Source of the DNA: JAHFDS01 sp964593795
Lineage (GTDB): Bacteria; Myxococcota_A; Polyangia; JAHFDS01
Assembly: GCA_964593795.1 (NCBI GenBank)
Contig: CAZQJC010000221.1
Coordinates: 6,294-70,293, forward strand
Length of the DNA stretch: 64,000 bases
Direction: 5' to 3'
Position 1 is the stretch's first letter. Each line of letters opens with the position of its first letter. Under the pieces are notes generated by a model that saw nothing but the letters and a program-made list of their open reading frames with translations, was not told the DNA's origin and searched no databases. A program made the translations under genes and the position numbers. Of the stretch, positions 54,443 through 63,130 are shown in pieces.

Positions 54443-54917
54443 TTCGAAGACCGACCCCCGCGCCGGGTTCCGCATCGAAAAGACGGGCAACGAGTACAGG
54501 CTGGCGGGCGTCATCGACGAGCACGCGAACCTCGACTTCCTGCGGGGCGTGCAGGGGCGCATCACCGTGAACATCCGCGAGGTGCGCCGCATCAACTCCG
54601 TGGGCGTGCGCCAGTGGATGGAGGCCATGCGGGCCATCCCGACCACGGCCACCGTCGAGCTCGTGGAGGCCCGGCCGCCGATCGTCGACCAGATCAACAT
54701 GGTCGCCGGCTTCCTCGGGCGGGCGCGCCTGCTGTCTTTCTACGCGCCGATGGTGTGCCCGAGCTGCGATCACCAGGAGGAGATCCAGCTCGACGTGGCG
54801 GCCTGCAAGGCCGCAGGGGGTGCGCTCCCCTCCCACCCGTGCCCTCGCTGCACCGGCTCGGTGATGGAGCTCGACGACGTCGAGGAAGAGTTCACGAGCT
54901 TCCTCCGCGATCTGTAG
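54435..54917 (+). CDS. STAS-like anti-sigma-antagonist fused to a zinc ribbon
   Basis: A 160-residue protein. Residues about 10-100 look like a STAS domain, with ITVNIREVRRINSVGVRQWMEAM giving Ser55 at the usual phosphorylation position. Residues 108-139 form a zinc-ribbon candidate: Cys108-x2-Cys111 and Cys136-x2-Cys139, with a spare Cys124. An acidic tail ends the protein. The GTG start lies 8 bp inside the GHKL gene. The two should act as a partner-switching pair; the zinc ribbon may contact the target (a sigma factor, RNA or another protein). Confidence 0.75.
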   Translation: MADSKTDPRAGFRIEKTGNEYRLAGVIDEHANLDFLRGVQGRITVNIREVRRINSVGVRQWMEAMRAIPTTATVELVEARPPIVDQINMVAGFLGRARLLSFYAPMVCPSCDHQEEIQLDVAACKAAGGALPSHPCPRCTGSVMELDDVEEEFTSFLRDL

Positions 54918-54959
54918 CCGCGCTGGAGCCCCGCCCGGGGCGCCCGACACACCGGTCGC

Positions 54960-54988
54960 TTGACACAAGACCCGCGGATCCTTAGCTT
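54960..54988 (+). promoter_or_regulatory. Sigma-70-like promoter for dnaJ
   Basis: TTGACA at 54960-54965 is a perfect -35. After a 17-bp spacer TAGCTT at 54983-54988 is a partial -10 (3 of 6). A start near 54995 would give a short leader to the dnaJ ATG at 55001. It is the only classical -35 I found in the window. Confidence 0.5.
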
Positions 54989-55000
54989 CCCTGCGCCCCC

Positions 55001-56113
55001 ATGAGCGAAAAGGCCGATTACTACGCAGTCCTGGGCGTCGGCCGGGATGCGGACGCGGACACCATCAAGAAGGCCTACCGGTCCGCGGCGCTCAAGCATC
55101 ACCCGGATCGCAACCCCGGGGACTGCGAGGCGGAGACCAAGTTCAAGATCGCGAGCGAGGCGTACTCGGTGCTCTCCGACCCGGAGAAGCGCTCGGCGTA
55201 CGATCGCTTCGGCCACGCCGGCCTGGGCGGTCAGGGCTTCTCGGGCTTCTCGGACCTCGGGGACATCTTCTCGAACTTCGGGGACCTCTTCGGCGACCTC
55301 TTCGGCGGCGCGTTCGGAGCGCGGGGTCGGGGCGGCGGACAGAACCGCGGCTCGGACCTCCAGCTCGACCTCGGGCTGACCTTCAAGGAGGCCGCCAAGG
55401 GCTGCGAGAAGGAGGTCCGCGTCGAGCGCCACGTCCGCTGCGAGCCCTGCGGCGGCTCGGGCGCCCAGAAGGGCTCGGGCTCGACCCGGTGCCAGTCGTG
55501 CGACGGGCGCGGCCAGGTCATGCACCGCCAGGGCTTCTTCATGATCGGGACGACGTGCCCGACCTGCCGCGGTGAGGGCAGCGTGATCAAGGACCCCTGC
55601 GGCTCGTGCAAGGGCAGCGGCCTGGCGGTCCGCGAGAAGACCCTCGCCGTGACGGTGCCGGCCGGCGTCGACGACGGCACGACGCTGCGGCTCGTCGGCA
55701 AGGGCGAGCCCGGGCCGCGCGGCGCGGCGGCCGGCAACCTCTACGTCGTCCTGCACGTCAAGGAGGACGCCCGGTTCCAGCGCAGCGGCGCGGACCTGCT
55801 CGTCGAGCAGCGCATCTCGTTCGCGCAGGCGGCCCTCGGGGCCGAGATCGAGGTGCCCGGCGTGGACGGCGACCTCAAGCTCGACGTCGAGCCCGGCACG
55901 CAGCCGGGCACCGTGATCAGCCTGCGCGGCAAGGGCCTGCCGCGGCTGGGTCGCGGCGGCGTCGGTGACCTCCACGTGCGCATCCAGGTCGAGGTGCCGA
56001 AGAAGCTGAGCGCGCGCCAGGAGGAGCTCCTGCGCGAGTTCGCCGCCGAGGAAGGCGAGAACGTGCTCGGCTTCGTGCGCGATCTGCTCGGCCGCAAGAA
56101 GAAGCGCGGGTAG
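55001..56113 (+). CDS. dnaJ: Chaperone protein DnaJ
   Basis: A 370-residue type I J-protein that stimulates DnaK. The J domain has DYYAVLGVGRDADADTIKKAYR and the HPD loop (HHPDRNPGD). A Gly/Phe-rich stretch (about 75-110) follows. Four CxxCxGxG-type zinc motifs are seen (CEPCGGSG, CQSCDGRG, CPTCRGEG, CGSCKGSG), then the two client-binding beta domains with VPAGVDDGTTLRLVGKGEPG. The gene is not next to dnaK or grpE in this window. ATG start. Confidence 0.93.
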   Translation: MSEKADYYAVLGVGRDADADTIKKAYRSAALKHHPDRNPGDCEAETKFKIASEAYSVLSDPEKRSAYDRFGHAGLGGQGFSGFSDLGDIFSNFGDLFGDLFGGAFGARGRGGGQNRGSDLQLDLGLTFKEAAKGCEKEVRVERHVRCEPCGGSGAQKGSGSTRCQSCDGRGQVMHRQGFFMIGTTCPTCRGEGSVIKDPCGSCKGSGLAVREKTLAVTVPAGVDDGTTLRLVGKGEPGPRGAAAGNLYVVLHVKEDARFQRSGADLLVEQRISFAQAALGAEIEVPGVDGDLKLDVEPGTQPGTVISLRGKGLPRLGRGGVGDLHVRIQVEVPKKLSARQEELLREFAAEEGENVLGFVRDLLGRKKKRG

Positions 56114-56122
56114 TCCACATCG

Positions 56123-58477
56123 TCAGCCGCCGTCGGCTTCGCGGGCGACGGCGCCGGGCGTGGCGGGGCGTGCGGGGGCCAGCCGGGGCAAGCGAGCGCT
56201 GCGCTCGCCATAGAGGAACTGGTACGTGAACAGCGACGACAGCACGCGCTTGGTGTACCCGCGCGTCTCGTCGAAGGGGATGAGCTCGACGAACTCGTCG
56301 AGCGGGAGCTGGCCGCGCTCCGCGAGCCACCGGTTCACGGCGCCCGGCCCCGCGTTGTAGCCCGCGATGGCGAGCGCGTAGTTGCCCTGGTAGCGTCCGA
56401 GCAGCGACGCGAGCTCGCGCGCTCCGCACGCGGCGTTGATCTTCGGCTCGAGCAGGTTCGACTTGTTGACCTTCACGCCCGGCGGCGCGCTCCGCTTGGC
56501 GGTGGCGACGAGGAGCTGCATGAGCCCGAGCGCGTTGGCGTTCGAGCGGATGGTCGGGTTGAAGGCGCTCTCCTCGCGCGCGATCGCCCAGGACAGCTCG
56601 GGCGGGATCTGCGCGGCGCGCGCCCCGGCCTCGATCTCGCGCGCAAAAGCCTTCGGGAACGCGAGCTCCCAGCGCTTGCGGTTCTGCGCCTTGGGCCAGC
56701 CATCGTGCCACGAGAAGAGCGTGTAGCGCGGCACCGCGTGCGACCGATCCCACATGTCCGCGCGGTGCAGCACGAGCGCGATGGCCCACCGCGGATGGCT
56801 GAGGTCGTCCGTCGGCGCGGCGTCGTCCTCCTCGTCCTCGTCGTCGCTCGCAGCCTCCCCGGGACGGCGCAGCCCCTTGGCGTCCTCGCGCGTGAGCGGC
56901 CCGACGCCGACCTTCGTGAGCTCCCGGCGCGCCTCCTCGAAGAGGCCCATCCTCGCGAGCTCGAGCCCGCGCCGGAACCCTGGCTCACCGTAGACGGGGT
57001 TGTCCGGGAGCTGCCAGTCGCCGTCCTTGCCGCCGGTCTTGCCGAGCTCGCCGAGCAGGGCCTCGGCCGAGGACGCCGACAGCTCGGCGAGGCGATTCGC
57101 CGACAGGAGCGCGTAGTACGACAGGGGGTACTCGCGGACACAGCGCTCCCACGCGGCCACGGCGCCCTTGTCGTCCTTGGCGCGCTCGCGCAGCCGACCG
57201 AGCCAGTAGAGCGTGCGCCCCTCCTCGGCCCAGCCGACCTCGCGCGGGACGAGGCGCAGGCTCTCGTCGATCCACTTCTGCGCGCGCGCGCTGTCTCCGG
57301 CCCGGAGCGCGCGGAAGACGAGCCGAAAGAGCGCCTCCGCCTTCATGTCGCCGTCGGGGTGGCGACGCGCGACCTCGGCGAGCGTCGGGTCGATGCGCGC
57401 GTCCTTCTCGTCGATGGCGGCGTACGCCTCGGAGGCCCGCACCCGCGCGTCGTCCGCGTAGCTGTGCTTGGGGTGCTCGCCCTCGACGCGGAGGAACGTG
57501 GTCGCCGCGGCCTCGCTCTCCTTCTTGGCCATGAGACCCCGGCCGGCCTGGTAGAGCGAGCGCGCGGTGTAGTCGGCGTGCCCGGCCTTCTTGCACGTCT
57601 GCGCCGCCGCCTGGAACAGCGGCTCCGAGCGCGCGCGCTGGCGCTGCCGGAAGATGCTCTGACCCTGCATGTACTGCGCCTCGCACAGCAGGCGCAGGTT
57701 GCTCCCGGCCTTCTTCGCGGCCTCCGCGAACGTGCGCTCGGCCGCGCCGAGCTGCTGCGCGCGGAACTGCGCGCCTCCGCGCGCGAGGAGCTCTTGCAGC
57801 GCCGGCGTGCGCGGCGCGGCGCCGAGCGCGGAGAGGCGCGCCTGGGCCTGGCCGGCCCACGTGTCCACCGGCGACTCGGCGACCACCTGCTGGTACCCGG
57901 CGACCGCCTCGTTGCGCTTGCCCATCCGCTCCTCGGCCTCGGCACGGCGGAAGAGCGCCTCGGCGCGACGCGACGCCTTCGGGTGCTCGCCGACGAAACG
58001 CGCGTACTGGTCCCGCGTCTCGGCGAGCTGCCCGAGCGCGCGCAGCGCGTCTCCGACGAGGAGCTCGGCGTCGTCCCGGAGCGGAGAGTCCGTCGCCACC
58101 GTCCGGGCGAGCGCGATCACCTCCTTGTACTGCCCGAGCTGGAAGCGGGAGATCGCGGCGCGGTACGTCGCGAGGGGGGCGAGCAGCCGCCACCTCTCGG
58201 CGATGGCCTCGAGCTTGGCCGCGGCCTCGGCGTGGTCCCCGCGCTTCTGCAGGGCGAGCGCGGCGAGGAGCTCCGCGGGCAAGCGCTCCTCCTTGGGGGA
58301 CTGCTTCTGCCACTCCTCGAGCGCGGCGGCGGCCGCCTTGTAGTCGCCGGCCCGGTACCGCTGGGCGCCTTGCCGGCCCTGGCCCCTCGTGAAGTAGGGC
58401 TGCAGGTCGGCGCTCGAGAGCCGGGTGGGCGACGCGCCTGCGAGGAGCCAGAGGAGCGCGCAGAGCTGCGCCGTCAT
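56123..58477 (-). CDS. Soluble lytic murein transglycosylase (Slt70-like)
   Basis: A 784-residue periplasmic enzyme with a signal peptide (MTAQLCALLWLLAGASP). A long alpha-helical superhelix with TPR-like units fills about 25-560. An acidic low-complexity insert (SDDEDEEDDAAPTDD) lies near 500. The catalytic domain (about 615-760) has the catalytic Glu636 in REESAFNP, NALGLMQL, and NYALAIAGYNAGPGAVNRWL. It cleaves peptidoglycan with formation of 1,6-anhydro-MurNAc. ATG start at 58477; convergent with dnaJ, 9 bp apart. Confidence 0.9.
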   Translation of the reverse strand: MTAQLCALLWLLAGASPTRLSSADLQPYFTRGQGRQGAQRYRAGDYKAAAAALEEWQKQSPKEERLPAELLAALALQKRGDHAEAAAKLEAIAERWRLLAPLATYRAAISRFQLGQYKEVIALARTVATDSPLRDDAELLVGDALRALGQLAETRDQYARFVGEHPKASRRAEALFRRAEAEERMGKRNEAVAGYQQVVAESPVDTWAGQAQARLSALGAAPRTPALQELLARGGAQFRAQQLGAAERTFAEAAKKAGSNLRLLCEAQYMQGQSIFRQRQRARSEPLFQAAAQTCKKAGHADYTARSLYQAGRGLMAKKESEAAATTFLRVEGEHPKHSYADDARVRASEAYAAIDEKDARIDPTLAEVARRHPDGDMKAEALFRLVFRALRAGDSARAQKWIDESLRLVPREVGWAEEGRTLYWLGRLRERAKDDKGAVAAWERCVREYPLSYYALLSANRLAELSASSAEALLGELGKTGGKDGDWQLPDNPVYGEPGFRRGLELARMGLFEEARRELTKVGVGPLTREDAKGLRRPGEAASDDEDEEDDAAPTDDLSHPRWAIALVLHRADMWDRSHAVPRYTLFSWHDGWPKAQNRKRWELAFPKAFAREIEAGARAAQIPPELSWAIAREESAFNPTIRSNANALGLMQLLVATAKRSAPPGVKVNKSNLLEPKINAACGARELASLLGRYQGNYALAIAGYNAGPGAVNRWLAERGQLPLDEFVELIPFDETRGYTKRVLSSLFTYQFLYGERSARLPRLAPARPATPGAVAREADGG

Positions 58478-58525
58478 GTCGTTCGACGCTAGCAGCCGCC
58501 CCGGGGCGCGGCAACAAAACCGCCG

Positions 58526-59428
58526 CTACGGATCCCCGGCCACGATCACGCGGTTGCGCCCCTCGGCCTTGGCGCGCTCGAGCGCGGTCTGCGCGGCCTC
58601 GAGGAGCAGGGCAGGGCTCGCGGTCGGCAGCGACTGCAGCGACGACGCGCCCGCCGACGCGGTGACGGGCAGGAGCACGCCGCCGCGCTCGTACGGCGTC
58701 TCGCAGGTCTTGCGACGCAGGCGCTCCGCGAAGATCCGCGCGCCCGTCGCGTCGATGCCCCGGCAGATGAGGCCGAGCTCGTCGGGGCCGACGCGCGCGA
58801 GCACGTCCTCGGCGCGGATCCACTCGCCCACGTGCTCGGCCCAGGCCCCGAGCACGTAGTCGCCCACGGCCTGCCCGTGCTCGGCGTTGAGCGTCGAGAA
58901 GAGGTCGAGATCCAGGATGACGAGCGAGAGCGGAACCTTGTGCCGGGCCGCGTAGGCGAACTCGCTCTCGAGCCGATCGAGGAAGTAGCGCCGGTTGAAG
59001 ACCTTGGTCTGGACGTCACGGAGCGCGGACTGGAAGAGCTCGCGCTGGTAGTCCTCGTCGACGAGCTCCTGCCGCACGAAGCGGAACACCGTGCGCGCGC
59101 CGAGCTGGACCTTGTCGCCCTCGCGCAGCTCGTGGCGCGTGATCTTGACGCCGTTGCAGAAGGTGCCGTTGCGCGAGCCGAGATCCTCGAGGACCATCTG
59201 GTCGCCTTGCTTCGACACGCGCGCGTGGCGGCGCGACATGCCCTCGTCGATGATCTGCACGTCCGCCGGCGGCGCGCGCCCGATCGTGAGCTCGTCGCCG
59301 AGCAGGGGAAAGACCTCTCCCAGGTTGGGGCCCGAGACGAGGATCAGACACGGGCGAGACTGCGCGGTCTCGGCCGTGCTCTGCGCCTCTCCTCGGACGG
59401 CGGTCTCCTCTTCCCAGGCGCTCGCCAT
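58526..59428 (-). CDS. FHA-GGDEF protein with degenerate GPDEL active site
   Basis: A 300-residue cytosolic signalling protein. The FHA domain (about 27-118) has LTIGRAPPADVQI, MSRRHARV and LEDLGSRNGTF, all phosphothreonine-binding hallmarks. The GGDEF domain (about 130-298) has the metal-site stretch ILDLDLFSTLNAEHG, but the signature is GPDEL (214-218). The inhibitory I-site RxxD is kept as RAED (205-208), five residues before it. So it may bind c-di-GMP without making it, linking Ser/Thr kinase signals to c-di-GMP. ATG at 59428. Confidence 0.87.
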   Translation of the reverse strand: MASAWEEETAVRGEAQSTAETAQSRPCLILVSGPNLGEVFPLLGDELTIGRAPPADVQIIDEGMSRRHARVSKQGDQMVLEDLGSRNGTFCNGVKITRHELREGDKVQLGARTVFRFVRQELVDEDYQRELFQSALRDVQTKVFNRRYFLDRLESEFAYAARHKVPLSLVILDLDLFSTLNAEHGQAVGDYVLGAWAEHVGEWIRAEDVLARVGPDELGLICRGIDATGARIFAERLRRKTCETPYERGGVLLPVTASAGASSLQSLPTASPALLLEAAQTALERAKAEGRNRVIVAGDP

Positions 59429-59444
59429 GCTCGCTGGAAGGATA

Positions 59445-60272
59445 TCAGGCGGGCGGGAGCTTGTCGCCGAGGGCGCGCGCCAGATCCGTAAGCGGCCTTG
59501 CACCCGGGCCGAGGGTTTCTGCCGCGGCCTGCGCCTCGGCGAGGAGCGCCCGGGCCCGGACCACGGCCTCGGCGGCGAAGCGCGGGTGCTCGGCGTCGTC
59601 GAGATCGTCGACGTGCTGGAAGGCGATGCCGAAGGCGCGGCCGAACCGCTCGAGGCACGCGAGCTCAGGGCTGCGCGCACCCGCGAACCCGCCGCCGAGC
59701 ACGGGCGCCGCGGCGAAGAGGGCCGCCGTCTTCTCGGCGTGCAGCCGCTCGAGCGTCGCGAGGTCGGGGACCTCGCCGGAAAGCGCGAGGTCCCGCGCCT
59801 GGCCCCCCACCATGCCCGCGTGACCGGCGGCGCGCGCGAGCACCCCCGCGAGGTCCACCCGCGGCGTCTCGGCCACCGCCGTCGCGTCCGCGAGCCACTC
59901 GAACGCCAGGGTCAGCAGGCCGCTTCCGGCCAGGAGCGCGCACGGCTCGCCGAACACCCGGTGCACCGTCGGGCGGCCGCGCCGCTCGTCGTCGTCGTCC
60001 ATGATCGGCAAGTCGTCGTGCACGAGCGAATAGCAGTGCACGAGCTCCATCGCGCACGAGAGATCGAGGAGCGCCGGGTGCGGCTGCAGCGTGGGGGCCA
60101 CGGCGCGTGCGCCGAGCAGGACCAGGATCGGCCGCAGGCGCTTGCCGCCCGAGAGCACGGCGTACCGCATGGCCTCGCGCAGGCGCAGAGGGTCGTCGCC
60201 GCCGGCGGGCGGGAGTCGCTCCGCGAGGTGCGCCTCCACCAGCGCGCGCAGCGCGTCGAGGTGCTCCGTCAC
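59445..60272 (-). CDS. ispA: Polyprenyl synthetase (farnesyl diphosphate synthase-like)
   Basis: A 275-residue trans-prenyltransferase making C15 (or C20) diphosphate from IPP and DMAPP. The first Asp-rich motif is HDDLPIMDDDDERRG, LSGGKRLRPIL holds the basic residues for IPP, and the second Asp-rich motif is QHVDDLDD. The GTG at 60272 overlaps the receiver stop (GTGA). Next to xseB, as ispA is in many bacteria. The second Asp motif is DDLDD rather than the common DDILD. Confidence 0.87.
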   Translation of the reverse strand: MTEHLDALRALVEAHLAERLPPAGGDDPLRLREAMRYAVLSGGKRLRPILVLLGARAVAPTLQPHPALLDLSCAMELVHCYSLVHDDLPIMDDDDERRGRPTVHRVFGEPCALLAGSGLLTLAFEWLADATAVAETPRVDLAGVLARAAGHAGMVGGQARDLALSGEVPDLATLERLHAEKTAALFAAAPVLGGGFAGARSPELACLERFGRAFGIAFQHVDDLDDAEHPRFAAEAVVRARALLAEAQAAAETLGPGARPLTDLARALGDKLPPA

Positions 60273-60652
60273 CCGCCGGTCGCCTCGCGCAGGCGGGAAA
60301 GCAGCCGCCCCGCATCGATGGGCTTGGCGAAGTAGTCGGCGGCGCCGCAGTCGAGGCCGCGCCGCACGTCCTCGGGGCCCGTGCGCCCGCTGATGAAGAA
60401 GACCGGGATGTCCTTGAAGCCCGGGTTGCGCTTGATGGCGCGGCAGAGCTCGAAGCCGTCGATCCACGACATCATGACGTCGAGCAGGATGGCGTCGGGG
60501 CGGTCGACGTGCAGCGTGGAGATGAGGCGCAGGCCATTGGCCGCGAGCTTGACCTCGAAGCCCTCGGTCTCGAGCAGCACCTGCAACATCTCGCGCGTCT
60601 CGCGATCGTCATCGACCACGATGATCCGCCGCGCCGGGTGCTCCCCCTCCAT
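60269..60652 (-). CDS. Single-domain response regulator between xseB and ispA
   Basis: A 127-residue receiver: IIVVDDDRETREML acidic pocket, AILLDVMMSWIDGFEL phosphoacceptor Asp, VFFISGRTGPEDV with the switch Ser, and YFAKPIDAGRLLSRL with the Lys. The ATG at 60652 comes one base after the xseB stop and its own stop overlaps the ispA start, so it is embedded in a housekeeping operon. Partner kinase not in view. Confidence 0.87.
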   Translation of the reverse strand: MEGEHPARRIIVVDDDRETREMLQVLLETEGFEVKLAANGLRLISTLHVDRPDAILLDVMMSWIDGFELCRAIKRNPGFKDIPVFFISGRTGPEDVRRGLDCGAADYFAKPIDAGRLLSRLREATGG

Positions 60653-60653
60653 C

Positions 60654-60893
60654 TCACCCCCCGTCGTCGCCGAGCGGGGCGGTCTTGTCGCCCTGCCCGA
60701 GGAGCTCTTCGACCCGCCGCTCGGCCTGGTCGAGCACGCGCGCCCCGCGGCGCGCCAGGCCCACGCCCTGCTCGAACGCCGCGAGCTGCTCCTCGAGCCC
60801 GAGCTTGCCGCCCTCGAGCTTCTCCACCACGCCACGCAGGCGGTCGAGCACCTGATCGAAGCCGAGCTCTTCGTCCCGCTCTGCGTCTGCCAC
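60654..60893 (-). CDS. xseB: Exodeoxyribonuclease VII small subunit
   Basis: A 79-residue coiled-coil protein: LGFDQVLDRLRGVVEKLEGGKLGLEEQLAAFEQGVGLAR is the family core and length is typical. It forms exonuclease VII with XseA, which is not in the window. GTG start, divergent from the Fur-family gene with an 81-bp gap. Confidence 0.88.
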   Translation of the reverse strand: MADAERDEELGFDQVLDRLRGVVEKLEGGKLGLEEQLAAFEQGVGLARRGARVLDQAERRVEELLGQGDKTAPLGDDGG

Positions 60894-60974
60894 GGCTAGA
60901 AGCTAGCCCCGCGCCGGCCGGCTGACAACCCGATCCGGTTGTGGGCGGCCGCGGGCTGGCCTATCGTTTCCCGC

Positions 60975-61487
60975 GTGGGAACGCGGGTGGACTCCGATTC
61001 GCATCGGGCGCTCAAGCATCGGTGGGCGGAGTACCTCCGCCGCAGCGGCCTCAAGACGACGCAGCAGCGCGAGCTGATCGTCGAGACCTTCCTGCGATCC
61101 GAGGGGCACGTCTCGATCGACGAGCTCCTGGCGCGCGTGCGGCGGCGAAACCCGCGCGTGGGCTACGCGACCGTGTACCGGACGCTCAAGCTCCTCGCCG
61201 AGGGCGGGCTCGCGCAGCCGAGGCACTTCGGCGATCAGCAGACGCGCTTCGAGGTCGCGGACGAGGGCGCGCATCACCACGACCACCTCATCTGCACCGA
61301 GTGCAACCACATCATCGAGTTCGAGAACGAGCAGATCGAGCGCCTGCAGGACGAGGTCGCGAACGAGCTCGGCGGCTTCAAGATCGTGCGGCACAAGCTC
61401 GAGCTCTACGGCCTTTGCCCGCGCGCGCAGGGCGAGCAGGGCGGGTACTGCGCGCAGCCCGACCGGTGGACGCGGGCGAAGCACTAG
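60975..61487 (+). CDS. Fur-family transcriptional regulator
   Basis: A 170-residue metal-dependent repressor. The winged helix holds LRRSGLKTTQQRELIVETFL and VGYATVYRTLKLLAEGGLAQPRHFG. The metal-binding half has HHHDHLICTECNHIIEFENEQIERLQ, with the His cluster and first CxxC. The second Cys pair at the C-terminus is spread out (CPRAQGEQGGYC), so it is not the usual CxxC. The GTG at 60975 is chosen for spacing (a TATCGT at 60962-60967 would start the mRNA right at it); a GTG 4 codons later is an alternative. The end overlaps the next gene by 22 bp. Confidence 0.85.
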   Translation: MGTRVDSDSHRALKHRWAEYLRRSGLKTTQQRELIVETFLRSEGHVSIDELLARVRRRNPRVGYATVYRTLKLLAEGGLAQPRHFGDQQTRFEVADEGAHHHDHLICTECNHIIEFENEQIERLQDEVANELGGFKIVRHKLELYGLCPRAQGEQGGYCAQPDRWTRAKH

Positions 61488-62035
61488 GCGGGGGGGCGCG
61501 GGCGCCCGATCTCGCGGCCCTGGCGCGCAAGTACCGGACGCTGGCGGACCTGCGGGCGGAGCGCGAGGGCGCGATCGAGGGCGGTCAGGACCGCTTCGAA
61601 GGCGCGGCGCTCGAGACGCGGGGGCGGGCCTTTCGCGAGGTCGCGCGCGAGTTCCCTGGGGCGCTCCGCGAGCTCGAGCTGACGCCCACGGAGATGCTGC
61701 GCCGAAAGGCGGAGCGCGTGGAGGCCGCGGCCACCGGGGCGGGCGCGGCGCCCTGGATGCATGTGGTCTGGGACTTCCACGCCATGCTGCGCGAGGCGCT
61801 CGCCCTGCGACGCTTCCTGCGCGCCGAGCCGGGGTGCTCGGCCGAGGCCCTGCGCGCCCACCACGCCGCGCTCGACGACGCCGGCGCGATGGTCGCGGAT
61901 GCGGCGGCGGCGCGTGGCGCGATCGAGCGGCCCCCGAACGGGCGCCTGCTCGCGCTCGTGTGGCCGGCGCTGGCCGGGCGCTACGGCATCGCCGAAGCCG
62001 TCGCGCGCGAAATGGTCTTCGGGCCCGTCGCCTGA
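61466..62035 (+). CDS. Hypothetical protein overlapping the Fur-family gene
   Basis: A 189-residue Ala/Arg/Glu-rich helical protein. The GTG at 61466 lies within the 3' end of the fur-like gene, so translation is probably coupled. Segments include LAALARKYRTLADLRAEREGA, REFPGALRELELTPTEMLRRKAERVEAAA and WMHVVWDFHAMLREALALRRFLRAEPGC, where Trp, His and Asp stand out as possible conserved positions. No known family recognised. It could be a regulator-associated factor or an unrelated passenger. Confidence 0.6.
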   Translation: MDAGEALGGGARAPDLAALARKYRTLADLRAEREGAIEGGQDRFEGAALETRGRAFREVAREFPGALRELELTPTEMLRRKAERVEAAATGAGAAPWMHVVWDFHAMLREALALRRFLRAEPGCSAEALRAHHAALDDAGAMVADAAAARGAIERPPNGRLLALVWPALAGRYGIAEAVAREMVFGPVA

Positions 62036-62040
62036 GTCCC

Positions 62041-63063
62041 TCAGGCGGGGCCGTGCGAGGCGCGCGCCCAGCGCTCGAGCAGGCCCAGCGCCTCGCGGTC
62101 GTCGATGGCTCGGGCGAGGCGCGCGGTCGCCACCTTCGGGTCCGTTTCGGCCCCGGACGCGACGAGCGCGAGCGCGCCCTCCATGAGCGCCGCGGCGCGC
62201 GCCGCGCCGCGCTTGCCCTCGAGCACGGCCCGCAGGTGGCCCGCGTTGTCCTCCGCCGAGCCGCCGGCGAGGTCGTCCGGGTCCTCCTCGGGCAGGCCGA
62301 AGTCCGCAGGGCCGAGGCGGTAGGTCCGCACGGCCTGGCCGTCCCACTCCGCCACCTCCGACTCGCCGGCGACGGCGAGCTCGTCGAGGCCGCCGGCGCC
62401 GTGCACCACGAACGCGCGGCGGACCCCGAGGGCGCCGAGCGCCTCGGCGAGCGGCGCGACGTAGCGCGCATCGAAGACGCCGACCACCTGGCCGCCGACG
62501 CGGGCCGGGTTCGTCAGCGGCCCTAGCAGGTTGAAGAGCGTGCGCGTGCCGAGCTCGCGGCGAGGGCCGGCCGCGTGTCGCGTGGCCGCGTGGAACGAGG
62601 GCGCGAAGAGAAAGGCGATCCCGACCTCGGCGAGGCACCGCTCGAGGACGGGCAGGGGCGCGTCGATCGCGATGCCGAGCGCCTCGAGGACGTCCGCGGA
62701 GCCGGCGCGCGAGCTCTGCGCGCGGTTGCCGTGCTTGGCCACGCGCACGCCGCTCGCGGCCACGCAGATCGCCGCGAGCGTCGACACGTTGAGCGTGCCG
62801 CGGCCGTCGCCGCCCGTGCCGCAGGTGTCCACCGCGCGCTCGGGATCGGGGCAGCGGATGGGCGTGGCGCGCGCGCGCATGGCCCTCGCGGCCCCGGCGA
62901 TCTCCGCGGGCGTCTCGCCCTTCATGCGCAGGGCGACGAGCAGGCCCGCGATCTGCGCGGGCGTCGCCTCGCCGTCCATCACGCGGCCGAGCGCCCCGGC
63001 CATCTCGTCCTCCGACAGGTCCTTGCGACCGACCACGCGCGCGATCGCCTGCTGCAGCTCCAC
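62041..63063 (-). CDS. trpD: Anthranilate phosphoribosyltransferase
   Basis: A 340-residue enzyme of tryptophan synthesis that transfers phosphoribosyl from PRPP to anthranilate. Diagnostic motifs are DTCGTGGDGRGTLNVSTLAA, VRVAKHGNRAQSSRAGSADVLEALG, FNLLGPLTNPA and FVVHGAGGLDEL. The GTG at 63063 gives a typical N-terminus (ELQQAIARVVGRKDLSEDEM); a GTG at 63090 is an alternative. No other trp gene is nearby. Convergent with the hypothetical gene, 5 bp apart. Confidence 0.92.
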   Translation of the reverse strand: MELQQAIARVVGRKDLSEDEMAGALGRVMDGEATPAQIAGLLVALRMKGETPAEIAGAARAMRARATPIRCPDPERAVDTCGTGGDGRGTLNVSTLAAICVAASGVRVAKHGNRAQSSRAGSADVLEALGIAIDAPLPVLERCLAEVGIAFLFAPSFHAATRHAAGPRRELGTRTLFNLLGPLTNPARVGGQVVGVFDARYVAPLAEALGALGVRRAFVVHGAGGLDELAVAGESEVAEWDGQAVRTYRLGPADFGLPEEDPDDLAGGSAEDNAGHLRAVLEGKRGAARAAALMEGALALVASGAETDPKVATARLARAIDDREALGLLERWARASHGPA

Positions 63064-63130
63064 GCGGGGATTCTGCGGCCGCGAGGCCACCCTTTCAAGC
63101 CCCGCCGCCGGCCCGTGCCATGATGGGAGC

